Shown here piece by piece: positions 45,094-54,501 of a DNA stretch of 64,000 nt. The translations under genes were made by a program, and so were the position numbers. Under the pieces are notes generated by a model that had not been told where the DNA came from, ran no database searches, and saw only the letters and a list, made by a program, of their open reading frames with translations. This DNA comes from Planctomycetota bacterium (lineage in GTDB: Bacteria; Planctomycetota; UBA1135). The stretch covers positions 1-64,000 of the forward strand of contig PAHY01000059.1 in NCBI GenBank assembly GCA_002705055.1. Reading direction: 5' to 3'. Positions within the stretch are counted from its first letter, which is position 1; each line of letters begins with the position of its first letter.

Positions 45094-46031
45094 TGCAGGC
45101 GGCCCTCCGTGAAGCTGAGGAACAGCTCTTCGAGGTCGATGCGGTGCCAGCGGAACTCCACTGGGCGCAGTCCCCGTTCGACGAGAGCGGCGAGCAGGGC
45201 TGCAATCTGCTCCTCGTCGCCGGCGAACTCGACGATGAAGTTGTCGCCGTCGGCGCGGGTCTGCAGCACTCCTGCCTGTTCGGCGAGCGCGATCTCGACC
45301 TGGTCCGGGTCGGCCAGGCAGCGCAGATAGAGCATCTCGTGCTGCGAGAGATCCGAAGCCAGCGTGGCGACGTGACCTTCGCGCACGAGGCGCCCGCCTT
45401 CGATGACGACGACGCCATCGCAGGTCTCGGACAGCTCCGACAGGATGTGGCTCGAGATCAGAACGGCTTTGCCCTGGTCGGCGAGCGCGCGGATCAGCTC
45501 GCGGAACTCAACCCGCGCGCGCGGGTCCAGTCCGGAAGCCGGTTCATCGAGGATCAGCAGCTTGGGATCGTGCAGCAGCGTCTTCGCCAGGCAGAGTCGC
45601 TGACTCATGCCCTTCGACAGGCTGTTCATCATCCGATCCATCAGGTGGCCCAGTTCCGTGAACTCGGCCACGGACTGAATCCGCTGCTCCCGTTCGGCGC
45701 CCCGCAGCCCGGCGGCGCGGGCATAGAAATCGAGGTACTCCTCGATGGTGGTGTCGGCGTAGGTGCCGAGCGCATCGGGCATGAAGCCGATCTTGGCGCG
45801 GGCGTGGCCCGGGTCGGCGAGCACCGAAAGACCGTCCACCAGCACATCGCCCTGGCTCGGCAGGTCGAGCGTCGCGCAGATCCGCATCGTCGTCGTCTTG
45901 CCGGCACCGTTGGGGCCGATGAAGCCCCAGATCTCGCCGGGTGAGACCCGAAAACTCAGGTCGTGCACCGCGGTGAACTTGCCAAAGCGGCGCGACAGTC
46001 CGCGCACTTCGAGGAGAGGGACAGCGCTCAT
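45090..46031 (-). CDS. ABC transporter ATP-binding protein
   Basis: The 313-residue ATPase has Walker A (GPNGAGKTTTMRI), a Q-loop region (IGFMPDALGTYADTTIEEYL), the signature LSKGMSQRLCLAKTLL, Walker B (LLILDEPASGLD) and the H-loop (VLISSHILSELSE). The C-terminal 80 residues are a DUF4162-like regulatory extension typical of ATPases paired with ABC-2 permeases. It overlaps the genes on both sides by four bases. Confidence 0.93.
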   Translation of the reverse strand: MSAVPLLEVRGLSRRFGKFTAVHDLSFRVSPGEIWGFIGPNGAGKTTTMRICATLDLPSQGDVLVDGLSVLADPGHARAKIGFMPDALGTYADTTIEEYLDFYARAAGLRGAEREQRIQSVAEFTELGHLMDRMMNSLSKGMSQRLCLAKTLLHDPKLLILDEPASGLDPRARVEFRELIRALADQGKAVLISSHILSELSETCDGVVVIEGGRLVREGHVATLASDLSQHEMLYLRCLADPDQVEIALAEQAGVLQTRADGDNFIVEFAGDEEQIAALLAALVERGLRPVEFRWHRIDLEELFLSFTEGRLQ

Positions 46032-47852
46032 GGGCGTTCCTCCATCAGGCCGAGGATCAGGTGCACCGCGTGCTCTTCCTTGCGCGAGACGCCGCCGTCC
46101 GGCAGGAAGGGCGAGCGTTTGACTTCGGCCATCCAGGCGCGCCGCGGCAGGACCGGCGGCAGATGGCGCAGCGCCAGCGAGTTGAAGCCGAGGCCGTCGT
46201 CCTTGACTTCGTCCAGGCCGCTGATCAGTTCGATCGGAGCGTGCGCCGTCGCGTGGCGGAGCCGAACATCGAACAGCGCTTCGGTCTCGATCAGCTGCAC
46301 GCGTTCGCCGGCTCCGATCTCGACGTCCGCGTCTTGGGGCTGGAAGGAGCGGCCTTCGTTGTCGACCAGGCGCAGCCGCTGCAGCGGCACATCGAGGTCG
46401 TTGACCGCGTACAGCGTGTCGCCTTCCTTCTCGAGGCGAAGGCCCGAGCGCGCGGCCGCGTGCGCGGACACCGCGGAGCTGGCCGGGACGCGCGTGGGCA
46501 GAAATGCGCCTCGCAACGCGCCGCCCGCCGCCAGGTCGACCAGGAAGCGCGGCTCGCGCAGGTTGTCGGCGGTGTACGGCGACGGGATGACCGCGGCCTC
46601 CGCGCCGTAGCGCTGAGTCTGAGCGAACAGTGAGCCGCTGAAGCTGGTGCGGGTCGCGACCGTGCTTGCCGTGCGCCGTTCCTGGTCGAGCCAGGTCACG
46701 CTCTGCACGCTCTCGCGCACCCCGAGGCCCTGACTCAGCAGGCTGACCATCAGAATCACCACGGCAAAGCCGAGCCCCAGCAGCGGCGTCGTCTGCAGGA
46801 AGCGCCAGGGCTTGGCGTTGCGCTTCTTCATCTGCGCAAACTGAATCGGCCCCATGATCAGCGCGACCAGAATCAGGGCGGCGGTCAGCAGGTTGAGCGG
46901 CGGCAGGCCGACCCCGGGCAGCGCGGGCGGCGCGCGATAGAACAGCGAGGGGAAGGGACCGTCGCTGGACCCGGCGAGCAGGCCCAGATGTTTGGCGCCG
47001 AAGGACTCGGCAAAGCCCAGCTCGGAGTACAGGGTGATGCGGCCGAAGCCGTGGCGGTAGACCTGCCCGACCTGGTTCGCTTCCAGCTGCAGGCGATCCT
47101 GGAGGCGGACGCCCGAGGCCGCGAGCAGGTCATCAGCGCGGCTGCGCGGGCCGCCGAAGAAGATCAGGTTGCCGCCCAGTTCGGTCCACTTGGCCAGCGC
47201 GTCCATGGCGGCGCGGCCGGGCAGCGGCGCGTTCAGGTCAATCGCCACGAACATCAGCGTGGAATACGCGCGCCAATCCGACGAGAGGTCTTCGGCGATC
47301 ACGCCGGCCGCGACCGTCGACCGCGTGAAGCTCACGCCCTGCCCGCTGCCCGCGCCGAGGCCGATCGTGAGGGCCTGAAACTGCTGTGCCTGCTGAAAAC
47401 CGGCCGAGGTCACGACCAGGAACGGCGCCGCCGAGCGATTGGCGCTTCCGCTTTCGATGCGGTGAATCGTCTCGCTGACGCTGACCCCGCGATGCGAGGC
47501 GCGCAGGCGGACCGACTCGCCGAACTGCTCGCCGAAGAACGGCACCAGAACCTCGAGCTCGCGCTCTTCGCCGGGCTCGAGCGTGACCGGCAGCGTGCTC
47601 TCGCTGCGCACATCCCATGCCCCGCCCAGGCTGAACTCCAGGGTGGTGCTGAGGGTGGCGTCGAGCTGGTTGGTGAGCCGCAGGCGCACCGGCAGCCAGC
47701 CCGGTCGCATCGCGCGCGGCAGCGGCACCTCGGTCGAGATCTCGAGCGACTCATCGCCGAAGGTCTCGTAGCTGGACTGGGCCTGTGCCCGCGGCGCCAG
47801 CGCACCGAAGCAGAGCGCCGCCAGCAGCAGGAGCAGGCGGCGAGTGGAACAA

Positions 47853-47866
<14 letters not shown>
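46028..47866 (-). CDS. Membrane protein with large N-terminal periplasmic region, MoxR-operon specific
   Basis: The 612-residue product has a signal peptide (RRLLLLLAALCFGALAPRAQA), a beta-rich extracytoplasmic region of about 330 residues, and two hydrophobic helices in the middle (LNLLTAALILVALIMGPIQFA and LLGLGFAVVILMVSLLSQG). A beta-rich C-terminal domain follows. It is a type known mainly from MoxR/ABC clusters; no activity is known to me. The start at ATG 47866 overlaps the moxR stop region by 14 bases; the open frame further upstream is moxR shadow. Confidence 0.82.
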
Positions 47867-48890
<1,024 letters not shown>

Positions 48891-48939
48891 CGGAAATCGC
48901 TTGCGCGGTCTGCGCGCAGATTAGCAGGGCGGCGGCCGG

Positions 48940-49347
48940 CTACTTGTCGCCTTCGCCGCGCTGGAAGAAGCGTTGCACCGCCTTGCGATGCTCCGGGCTC
49001 ATGCGCCGCTTCCAGACGGCTTCACCCGTCGCGCCCACCGCGCCGCCGCCCTGCTGGCCTTCGGCCTCGGGGCGCACTTCGGGGGCCATCTGGCTGAAGC
49101 CGAGCAGCTGCATCGCCTGCTCCGGGTTGTCCGGGGCGGGCAGGCCTTCAGCGGTCATCTGCTCGCGCAGATCCGGGGTCTCGTTGCCCCAGCTGAGCGG
49201 GGTAGCGCCCGGACCGCGGCTGATGCCCGAACCCGTGCCGGCCTGCATCAGGCCCGGTCCCGGCTGCCCGTTCTCGCCCTGGGCCATGCCGCCCGGAGTC
49301 AGCCCGAAGGGGTGTTCTGCGCAACCTGCGCAGTCGCCGGAGCCACT
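48940..49347 (-). CDS. C-terminal part of the coiled-coil MoxR-operon protein, downstream of an in-frame UGA
   Basis: This segment is in the same frame as the gene at 49348-50487 and is separated from it only by the TGA at 49348-49350. Directly after the TGA it reads SGSGDCAGCAEHPFGLTPGG, then GPGLMQAGTGSGISRGPGATP, and ends SPEHRKAVQRFFQRGEGDK. The GRG-type middle and the RHRxAVxRFF end are what I expect at the C terminus of the full-length planctomycete family. If translated separately, the first in-frame start is the ATG at 49287 (115 residues), which would lose the Cys motif. I favour one 515-residue protein with recoded UGA or a nonsense mutation. It ends 50 bases before moxR. Confidence 0.7.
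   Translation of the reverse strand, partial: SGSGDCAGCAEHPFGLTPGGMAQGENGQPGPGLMQAGTGSGISRGPGATPLSWGNETPDLREQMTAEGLPAPDNPEQAMQLLGFSQMAPEVRPEAEGQQGGGAVGATGEAVWKRRMSPEHRKAVQRFFQRGEGDK
49317..49333 (-). promoter_or_regulatory. bSECIS-like hairpin downstream of in-frame UGA
   Basis: On the minus strand CTGCGCA-GGT-TGCGCAG forms a perfect 7-bp stem with a GGU loop. The loop begins 21 bases after the UGA at 49350-49348. A short stem, G in the first loop positions and this distance fit the bacterial selenocysteine insertion element as I know it. The SECIS role is an inference. Confidence 0.45.
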
Positions 49348-50487
49348 TCAGGTCCCGCCCGGCTGTTGCTGTGCCAACTGTTCCAGCTGCTTGAGGTACT
49401 CGGCCAGCTTCTCCGGGTCCGGGGGGCTGGCGCCCGCCTTGCCCGAGGCAGGATCGAGCAGGCCCTTCTTGGCCATCTCGGCGAGCTTCTCGAGCGCCGC
49501 CTCGGACAGCCCGTTCGCCAGGGCTTCGGCCAGCTTGGCGATCTCCTCGGCGCTCAGGCCAAGCTGCTCGGCCATCGCGCCCAGCTCGGCCATGCGGCCA
49601 GCCTCCGCGAGCTTCTGCAGAGCATCAAGCGCCTCTTGAGAGAGCCCGGCCTCGGATAATTGCTCCAGCATCTTCTCGCTGAGCTGATCCTGAGGCAGCA
49701 GACCCTCGTCCTGGCTCTTCTCGAACAGATCGCCCAGGGAATCGAGCGCGTCCTGGTGGTCCTGCGGATCCGGGCTGACGCCCTGCTGGGCGGCCTCGCC
49801 CGCCTGGCGCACCACGTCCTCGAGTTCGGAGGCGGCGCCTTCGGCGGCTTCCTCGAGCCGCTGCTCCAGCGCGTCGAGCGCCTCGCGCATGGCTTCGCCG
49901 GTGGGGCGCGGCTCCTCGCTGCTGCCGCGGAGAGTCTCGATGTTCTGCTCGATCTCCTCCTTCAGCTCGTCCTCGAGCTCAAGGGTCTCGTCGAGAGTCG
50001 CGGCGAGCTCTTCCAGTTCATCGAGGCGCTGCTCGGCGAAGAGATCGGGCGAGGGCTGGGCGATCGCGCGCACCGGCACCAGCAGGCCCAAGGCGAAGAA
50101 CAGCAGGCCGGGTGCCAGGGCCGGCGCGACGCTGCGCCGCCAGGCCGGGCGCGGGCGGGTGCTGGCCTGCGGCGAAGCGGCCTCCGCGCCGGTTTCATAA
50201 GCGTAGAGCAGCTCGCCGGAGCCGCCCGCCCGCAGGTCGAGCAGGGTGAGGACCTGCTCCTCGGAGACGCGGCGTTGACGGTACTGCCAGCCTGCCCAAA
50301 CAAGCCCGCCGAGCACGCCCAGCGCGGCCGCCGGGAGCTCGAGCTGGAGCCCGAAGCCCCGCCCGATCAGCAGCGCGCAGCCGCCGGCCAGCAGGCCAAA
50401 TCCGACCCCGCGCGCGCTCAGGCCCAGCAGCAGGGCGCGATTCCAGCGGGCCTGGCCGCTGCGGACGGTTTCCTGGAGGCGGGTCAC
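49348..50487 (-). CDS. Membrane-anchored coiled-coil protein, first gene of the MoxR operon
   Basis: About residues 20-70 form two membrane helices (LLGLSARGVGFGLLAGGCALL, PAAALGVLGGLVWAGW) and a third lies near residue 130 (ALAPGLLFFALGLLVPV). From about residue 150 to the end it is a long Glu/Leu/Ala coiled coil (DELEELAATLDETLELEDELKEE). It ends QLEQLAQQQPGGT followed by TGA, with the same frame continuing into a Cys-containing segment. Proteins of this kind precede MoxR in planctomycete clusters. Start by ATG at 50487; function unknown. Confidence 0.82.
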   Translation of the reverse strand: MTRLQETVRSGQARWNRALLLGLSARGVGFGLLAGGCALLIGRGFGLQLELPAAALGVLGGLVWAGWQYRQRRVSEEQVLTLLDLRAGGSGELLYAYETGAEAASPQASTRPRPAWRRSVAPALAPGLLFFALGLLVPVRAIAQPSPDLFAEQRLDELEELAATLDETLELEDELKEEIEQNIETLRGSSEEPRPTGEAMREALDALEQRLEEAAEGAASELEDVVRQAGEAAQQGVSPDPQDHQDALDSLGDLFEKSQDEGLLPQDQLSEKMLEQLSEAGLSQEALDALQKLAEAGRMAELGAMAEQLGLSAEEIAKLAEALANGLSEAALEKLAEMAKKGLLDPASGKAGASPPDPEKLAEYLKQLEQLAQQQPGGT

Positions 50488-50606
50488 GTCACAAACCTCT
50501 TCGGAACAACGATAACCGCCTTTCGCCCGTTCACGAAGAAACCGGGGGAAGGTCAGGGAGATACCGTCATGGCGAAGGTGACCAGCCCCCGACGGTGGGG
50601 GAGGGG

Positions 50607-51272
50607 ATGGGTGCAGGTGGATCTGCTAGCCCTCGGGCTCAGAATGAAGGTGGATCTGCCAGCCTATGTCTAAACAGATCTTCTTCCTCTACGAGGAATC
50701 AGAAAACCAAAAGGCTCGGGGGCGGAGCCCCGGACCCCGCTGGTCTTTCGCTCGCGAAAAGGTCTCAGAAGAAGCGGAGCTCTCCGACGGCTCCGGATCT
50801 GCGGGATATCCAGGTCGCGGATCTGGATCGGCCAGAAGCGCTTGCGGACTTGCGTCGACAGGCCGTGAAGCGGGGGTTTCGGTTTGCGGGGGAGTCCGGG
50901 GAACTGGATTTCTTTGCGCTTGCCAACCGGGCCCGGACCCGAGGGACGCGTCCTGGGGCGCTGTTTTTCGATCTGATTGCCAACCACCGGGTCGAGTACA
51001 TCACGCTCGCGGACGAGGAGGCGGCGCGGGCGAAGCTGCGCGAGCTGCGGGAGGGCCCGACGGTGCGGTCGGTCGATCGCGTGGAGCCAGCTCAGCCGGC
51101 GCCGGTGCTGTCCGAGGAGTCGCGGATCGTCGCGGCCTGTCTGCAGGCGGCACGGGAGCACGGATTTCAGGATCCCTTCCGGGTCGCGCAAATGGGCAAG
51201 GGGTGGACCCGGGAGCAGTGGGATGATGCTCGGCTCCGGTATGCCGCGGAGCGGAGAGACGCGGTAATGTGA
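50607..51272 (+). CDS. Island hypothetical protein, unknown function
   Basis: The reliable part is the last 160 residues: DLDRPEALADLRRQAVKRG, then FAGESGELDFFALANRARTRG, PGALFFDLIANHRVEYITLAD, and a helical end with WTREQWDDARLRYAAERR. I do not recognise the family; the short helix-rich blocks would suit a DNA-associated mobile-element protein. The first 50 residues overlap the IS-end-like repeats and have no clear start. ATG 50607 is chosen behind GGGGAGGGG; GTG 50595 is an alternative. Another frame starting at ATG 50666 reads sensibly for about 20 residues, hinting at a frameshift or a false N terminus. Confidence 0.55.
   Translation: MGAGGSASPRAQNEGGSASLCLNRSSSSTRNQKTKRLGGGAPDPAGLSLAKRSQKKRSSPTAPDLRDIQVADLDRPEALADLRRQAVKRGFRFAGESGELDFFALANRARTRGTRPGALFFDLIANHRVEYITLADEEAARAKLRELREGPTVRSVDRVEPAQPAPVLSEESRIVAACLQAAREHGFQDPFRVAQMGKGWTREQWDDARLRYAAERRDAVM
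50615..50664 (+). repeat. Two 17-bp direct repeats, IS-end-like
   Basis: AGGTGGATCTGCTAGCC (50615-50631) and AGGTGGATCTGCCAGCC (50648-50664) differ at one base and are 33 bases apart. A weaker third copy starts near 50575. Multiple short terminal repeats of this kind are typical of IS21-family ends, so this may be a leftover insertion sequence end at the island border. Confidence 0.4.
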
Positions 51273-51308
51273 TAATCGGTTTCCAGTCTCTCGCTCTGAG
51301 GGCCACTG

Positions 51309-51322
51309 GGAATCGTGATTCC
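51309..51322 (+). promoter_or_regulatory. Palindrome upstream of the C5 methylase
   Basis: GGAATC-GT-GATTCC is a 6-2-6 inverted repeat 75 bases before the methylase ATG. It could be an operator for self-regulation of the restriction-modification genes; no C-protein gene is visible nearby. Confidence 0.35.
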
Positions 51323-51396
51323 GACTCGGCATACTCAGAGGAGGCAGGGCTAGCACCAAACAGCGGCGCTGGACCTGCGAGAGTGTAAGTCTGAAA

Positions 51397-52590
51397 ATGA
51401 CGGATAGCAGTGCAGACGTGACGCCATTCACGACCGTAGACCTGTTTGCGGGCGCTGGGGGGTTGTCCCTTGGCTTTGAGATGAGCGGATTTTCTCCGCT
51501 TTCCGCGAATGATCTTGACGGGGCGGCAGAATCGACATTCCGCGCAAACTTCCCCGAAACTCCATTCCTCTGCAAGCCTGTTCAGGAGCTCTCAGGACGT
51601 GAGCTGCTCGACGCGAGCGGCGTCATGCCAGGCGATGTGGACGTTCTGTTGGGCGGCCCGCCGTGTCAAGCGTTTAGTGTCTACAACCACCAGCGCAGCT
51701 TCGCCGACAGCCGATCGGGGCTCTTTCGAGAGTATTTGCGACTCGTTGACGAGGTGCAACCCAGAGTGGTTGTGATGGAGAACGTAGTCGGAATGACATC
51801 GCTCGGCGGAGGTCGGGCGGTGGAGGAAATGCATCAGTCCCTTGAGTCTCTCGGTTATTCGGTCGAGCATCGAATCCTAAAGGCAGAAGAGTTCGGTGTC
51901 CCGCAGGAAAGGAGGAGGGTCTTCTTTATTGGCTCAAGTAGTGGGCCAGTGCAGTGGCCAGAGGCCACGCATGGGGCATGTGATGATTTGCTCGCGTCAC
52001 ATCTGCCACGGTATGTTTCGGTTTGGGATGCAATCGGTGATCTTCCCAAGCGAGAGGCTGGCGAGGGGGACGATTCTCTTGCTCGCTACACGAGGAAAGC
52101 TAGGACCGAGTATCAGGAGCGGAGCAGGAGAGAGAGTGAGGGCGTCCTCAATCATGCGGCACCTCGACTTACCGAAGTGAACCGTAAGCGCATGGAACAC
52201 ATCCCTCCGGGTGGCAGCTGGCGCGATCTTCCGCACTCAATGCTCCCTGCAGGGATGAAGAAAGCGAAGCGGAGCGACCATACGAAGAGATATGGGAGGC
52301 TTGCAAAGAAGGGGCGGTTTTCCACGATTCTTACAAAGGCCGACCCTCATTGGGGAGCGTTCATTCATCCGGAAGAGAACAGAACGTTGACCGTACGAGA
52401 GTGTGCGAGGGCGCAGTCGTTTCCCGACCGCTTTTGCTTTCTCGGGTCACGCGTTGATCAGTATCGACAGGTTGGGAATGCCGTGCCTCCGCTCCTTGCT
52501 TCGGCTGTTGCGGATGCGGTTCGCGCGTCCCTTGGAGCGGTAGCTCCACGAAAGAGGCGCACTGGTCGCGGAGTCCGCGTTGGAGCCTGA
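51397..52590 (+). CDS. DNA (cytosine-5) methyltransferase of a type II restriction-modification system
   Basis: A complete C5 methylase of 397 residues. Motif I is DLFAGAGGLSLGFEMSG, motif IV LLGGPPCQAFS with the catalytic Cys, motif VI VVVMENVVGM, motif VIII PQERRRVFFIG, and motifs IX-X FLGSRVDQYRQVGNAVPPLLA. The target-recognition region between VIII and IX contains EVNRKRMEHIPPGGSWRDLP. It would protect host DNA from the NotI-like enzyme whose gene overlaps its end. Codon use and GC differ from the core genes upstream. Confidence 0.95.
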   Translation: MTDSSADVTPFTTVDLFAGAGGLSLGFEMSGFSPLSANDLDGAAESTFRANFPETPFLCKPVQELSGRELLDASGVMPGDVDVLLGGPPCQAFSVYNHQRSFADSRSGLFREYLRLVDEVQPRVVVMENVVGMTSLGGGRAVEEMHQSLESLGYSVEHRILKAEEFGVPQERRRVFFIGSSSGPVQWPEATHGACDDLLASHLPRYVSVWDAIGDLPKREAGEGDDSLARYTRKARTEYQERSRRESEGVLNHAAPRLTEVNRKRMEHIPPGGSWRDLPHSMLPAGMKKAKRSDHTKRYGRLAKKGRFSTILTKADPHWGAFIHPEENRTLTVRECARAQSFPDRFCFLGSRVDQYRQVGNAVPPLLASAVADAVRASLGAVAPRKRRTGRGVRVGA

Positions 52591-53404
52591 TCGAGACCCC
52601 CTGAGCTTTATCGCGGAGTGCCTGGGTGAGCCTCCGGCGGCAATGCGCAACCCGGTAAATGCTGATTATCGTTGCCCATTCATGGCATCGATCTGCACAA
52701 AGACCAATCACCAGATCGGTGACCCCGTACCCGTCTGCTCGCTCTACCGGCGCGGAGTCAAGCGCGAGGAAGGCGCGCCGCCAATCTGCATCTGCCCAAA
52801 CCGTTTTTTTGAGGCGGACGTTGTTGGCGATGTAATCCGCGAGTGTTGGGGACGAGACCCTCACGGAGAAATCCGTACAGCTCATGAGGTTCGGCTCGAC
52901 AAGTTTGGGAAGGTAGACCTTGTGATTGCGGAACTCTATGACAACGGCGGAGAGATCCGCCGGTTTCTCCCAGTTGAGATTCAAGCGGTTGATATCACGG
53001 GCACCTATCGACCCTATTACGAAGCCCTTGTTGAGTCGCGTGTGTCGGAGAAAGCGTCATATGGGTTCAACTGGGCCAACGTGCGGAAACGATTCATCAC
53101 ACAACTTGTTTCTAAGGGAGCGATCTGTTCGCGTTGGGACACCAAGATCGTTGCGGTTGTGCAAGAGGATCTCTTTGAGAAGTTTCAAGAACACGCAGAG
53201 TTCACTGAGGCACGAATCGATCAGGCAAACGTTGTATTCTTGACCTATCAATTCACCCGCAGCGCGGCGGACGATCGTTGGGGGCTGCAGTTCAGTAGGG
53301 TCTTCCCAACAACACACGGCTCATTGATGACAGCCTCTCTCTATGAGAGGGTTCCAGCGCGCGCCGAGTTTGAACGGAAGATTATCGAGCGCATGGACTT
53401 GTGA
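52580..53404 (+). CDS. NotI-like type II restriction endonuclease
   Basis: The 274-residue protein carries four Cys in the spacing of the NotI iron-binding fold: DYRCPFMASICTK, PVPVCSLYRRG and PPICICPNRFFE. A PD-(D/E)XK core follows with FGKVDLVIAEL and FLPVEIQAVDITG; the EIQ triad is also found in NotI. A NotI-like enzyme next to a C5 methylase makes a complete system, probably with a GC-rich target, but the site cannot be read from sequence. The TTG at 52580 overlaps the methylase stop; ATG 52643 would start directly before the Cys region. Confidence 0.82.
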   Translation: MEPDRDPLSFIAECLGEPPAAMRNPVNADYRCPFMASICTKTNHQIGDPVPVCSLYRRGVKREEGAPPICICPNRFFEADVVGDVIRECWGRDPHGEIRTAHEVRLDKFGKVDLVIAELYDNGGEIRRFLPVEIQAVDITGTYRPYYEALVESRVSEKASYGFNWANVRKRFITQLVSKGAICSRWDTKIVAVVQEDLFEKFQEHAEFTEARIDQANVVFLTYQFTRSAADDRWGLQFSRVFPTTHGSLMTASLYERVPARAEFERKIIERMDL

Positions 53405-53495
53405 GCCTCCTTCGCCTTGGAGGGCGGAGGCGGATTCTGCTACGAATGTAGCCATGGCCTCGCAGCCTACTCCGTTCGCAGGGCTGTAGTGCGCT

Positions 53496-53513
53496 ATTAA
53501 CGCGCTGATAAAG
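53496..53513 (+). repeat. Copy 1 of an 18-bp island repeat
   Basis: ATTAACGCGCTGATAAAG, repeated with one mismatch at 57258-57275. It lies downstream of the parE remnant. It may be an operator or a recombination footprint. Confidence 0.45.
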
Positions 53514-53555
53514 TGCCATTAGGCGCCCTAGAGTATGCAGCTCTGGCCAGGCGCG

Positions 53556-53852
53556 CTAGAGATGTCGCAGAAAGTCCATCTGGTCATGAAGGACCCGCCG
53601 CATGCTTACCACATCCTCGGCATACGTGCAGAACACCAGGTGGCGTCCGACTCGCAACGTCCAATAACTACCGCGGATTGACTCCGCAGACCTTCCCGAT
53701 TCAGGGTTCTCGGCGAGCCGGTCGAGAGCCTGTTGGATGTCGCGAAGGTAGCGGTACGCCGGCTCCGCGCTCGATTCCTAATAAGTGTAGAGCCAGACCC
53801 CCTCGAGATCGGCAACCGCAACCGCAAGCGGATGAACAGACAGCTCACGCAT
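53556..53852 (-). pseudogene. parE: parE-type toxin gene with an amber stop, antitoxin missing
   Basis: From ATG 53852 the frame reads MRELSVHPLAVAVADLEGVWLYTY, then TAG (53778-53780). It continues without shift as ESSAEPAYRYLRDIQQALDR, LAENPESGRS, and ends RRVLHDQMDFLRHL. Apart from the TAG this is a full-length ParE/RelE-fold toxin of about 98 residues, an inhibitor of DNA gyrase in characterised members. No ParD antitoxin lies upstream; a JAMM-domain remnant is fused there instead. Loss of the antitoxin would favour inactivation of the toxin, which fits the nonsense codon. Confidence 0.75.
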
Positions 53853-54069
53853 CCGCGCTGGCCCCACGACCATGGTGTCGATCACTGGAATCCCGAAGGA
53901 GGTTGCCACAGCGGCGGAGCTGGGACTCTGTGGCGAGATCATCTTGGGGAGGCTCGAGGCCATCCGACGGGTGGTTATGGCCCACGCAACTAGTCGTATA
54001 CATGGGGGTAAAACAACTCCAAAACCTTGTTTCCGCGCGTCTTGATGGGCAACTGGTGCGAGGCTTCAT
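53853..54069 (-). pseudogene. JAMM/RadC-domain remnant
   Basis: The minus strand encodes VGHNHPSDGLEPPQDDLATES and, after a one-base shift near 53895-53898, GIPVIDTMVVGPA. This is the metalloprotease-like JAMM core HNHPSGxxxPSxxD and the strand after it. About 130 bases closely match the intact DUF2958-JAMM gene at 57794-58777. The copy lacks both ends: upstream homology stops near 53990, and its C terminus is replaced by parE from 53852. It is a frameshifted, truncated duplicate. Confidence 0.7.
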
Positions 54070-54501
54070 CGACCTTGCTCGGTAGTCTTGGTCCGACTTC
54101 TAGCTTTGGAGGGAAGCGTTATTTCCCTTCACTTTTTTACGAAATCGCTTATGGTTCAATTGGCCCGCAGGAACCATGTTAGAAGCGACTGCATAAGGTC
54201 TGGATTGCGGTGACCGATATTGAGAACAAGGTGCCGCGAAATACGACCGCTTGTCAACAGCCTAAGCACGGCTACTCTTAGGGCAGCTCGGATGATGCCA
54301 AGCGCTAGGCCTTGTGCCATTGAGTGTTAAGAGAATTCAACGATGCGAGTTCGACCTTCGTTTGTGAGAGATCGCGCATGGCGCAGCGATCGGCCGCCAA
54401 GCGTTAGGGCTTTTCCTTGCTTACGTCACGGTCGTGAGTATTCTCACATCTGCGCTGTTGACGATCAGCTAGCATTCGACTGTTCTAACGAAGTATCGAA
54501 T
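54070..54501. other. Gene-poor AT-richer stretch with short repeats
   Basis: No convincing coding region is seen. The tail of a plus frame before it (MGVKQLQNLVSARLDGQLV, ending at 54085) may be a gene fragment. The stretch holds the repeat pair at 54297-54412 and a small inverted repeat (CCTAAG/CTTAGG near 54261-54282). Together they give a recombination-site look, but no identified att or attC site. Confidence 0.4.
54297..54412 (+). repeat. Pair of 17-bp imperfect direct repeats, weakly attC-like
   Basis: GCCAAGCGCTAGGCCTT (54297-54313) and GCCAAGCGTTAGGGCTT (54396-54412) match at 15 of 17 bases. The CGTTAGGG core recalls the R' end of integron attC sites but deviates from the strict consensus. 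A GATCGC/GCGATC hairpin lies between the two. Confidence 0.3.

Noticed and set aside
53513-54085. 190-codon plus-strand frame
   Set aside because: It is mostly antisense to the parE and JAMM remnants; only the last 27 codons could be a gene fragment.
54240-54420. Integron attC site
   Set aside because: The GTTAGGG core breaks the GTTRRRY rule and no matching left half with correct spacing was found; kept only as a repeat pair.
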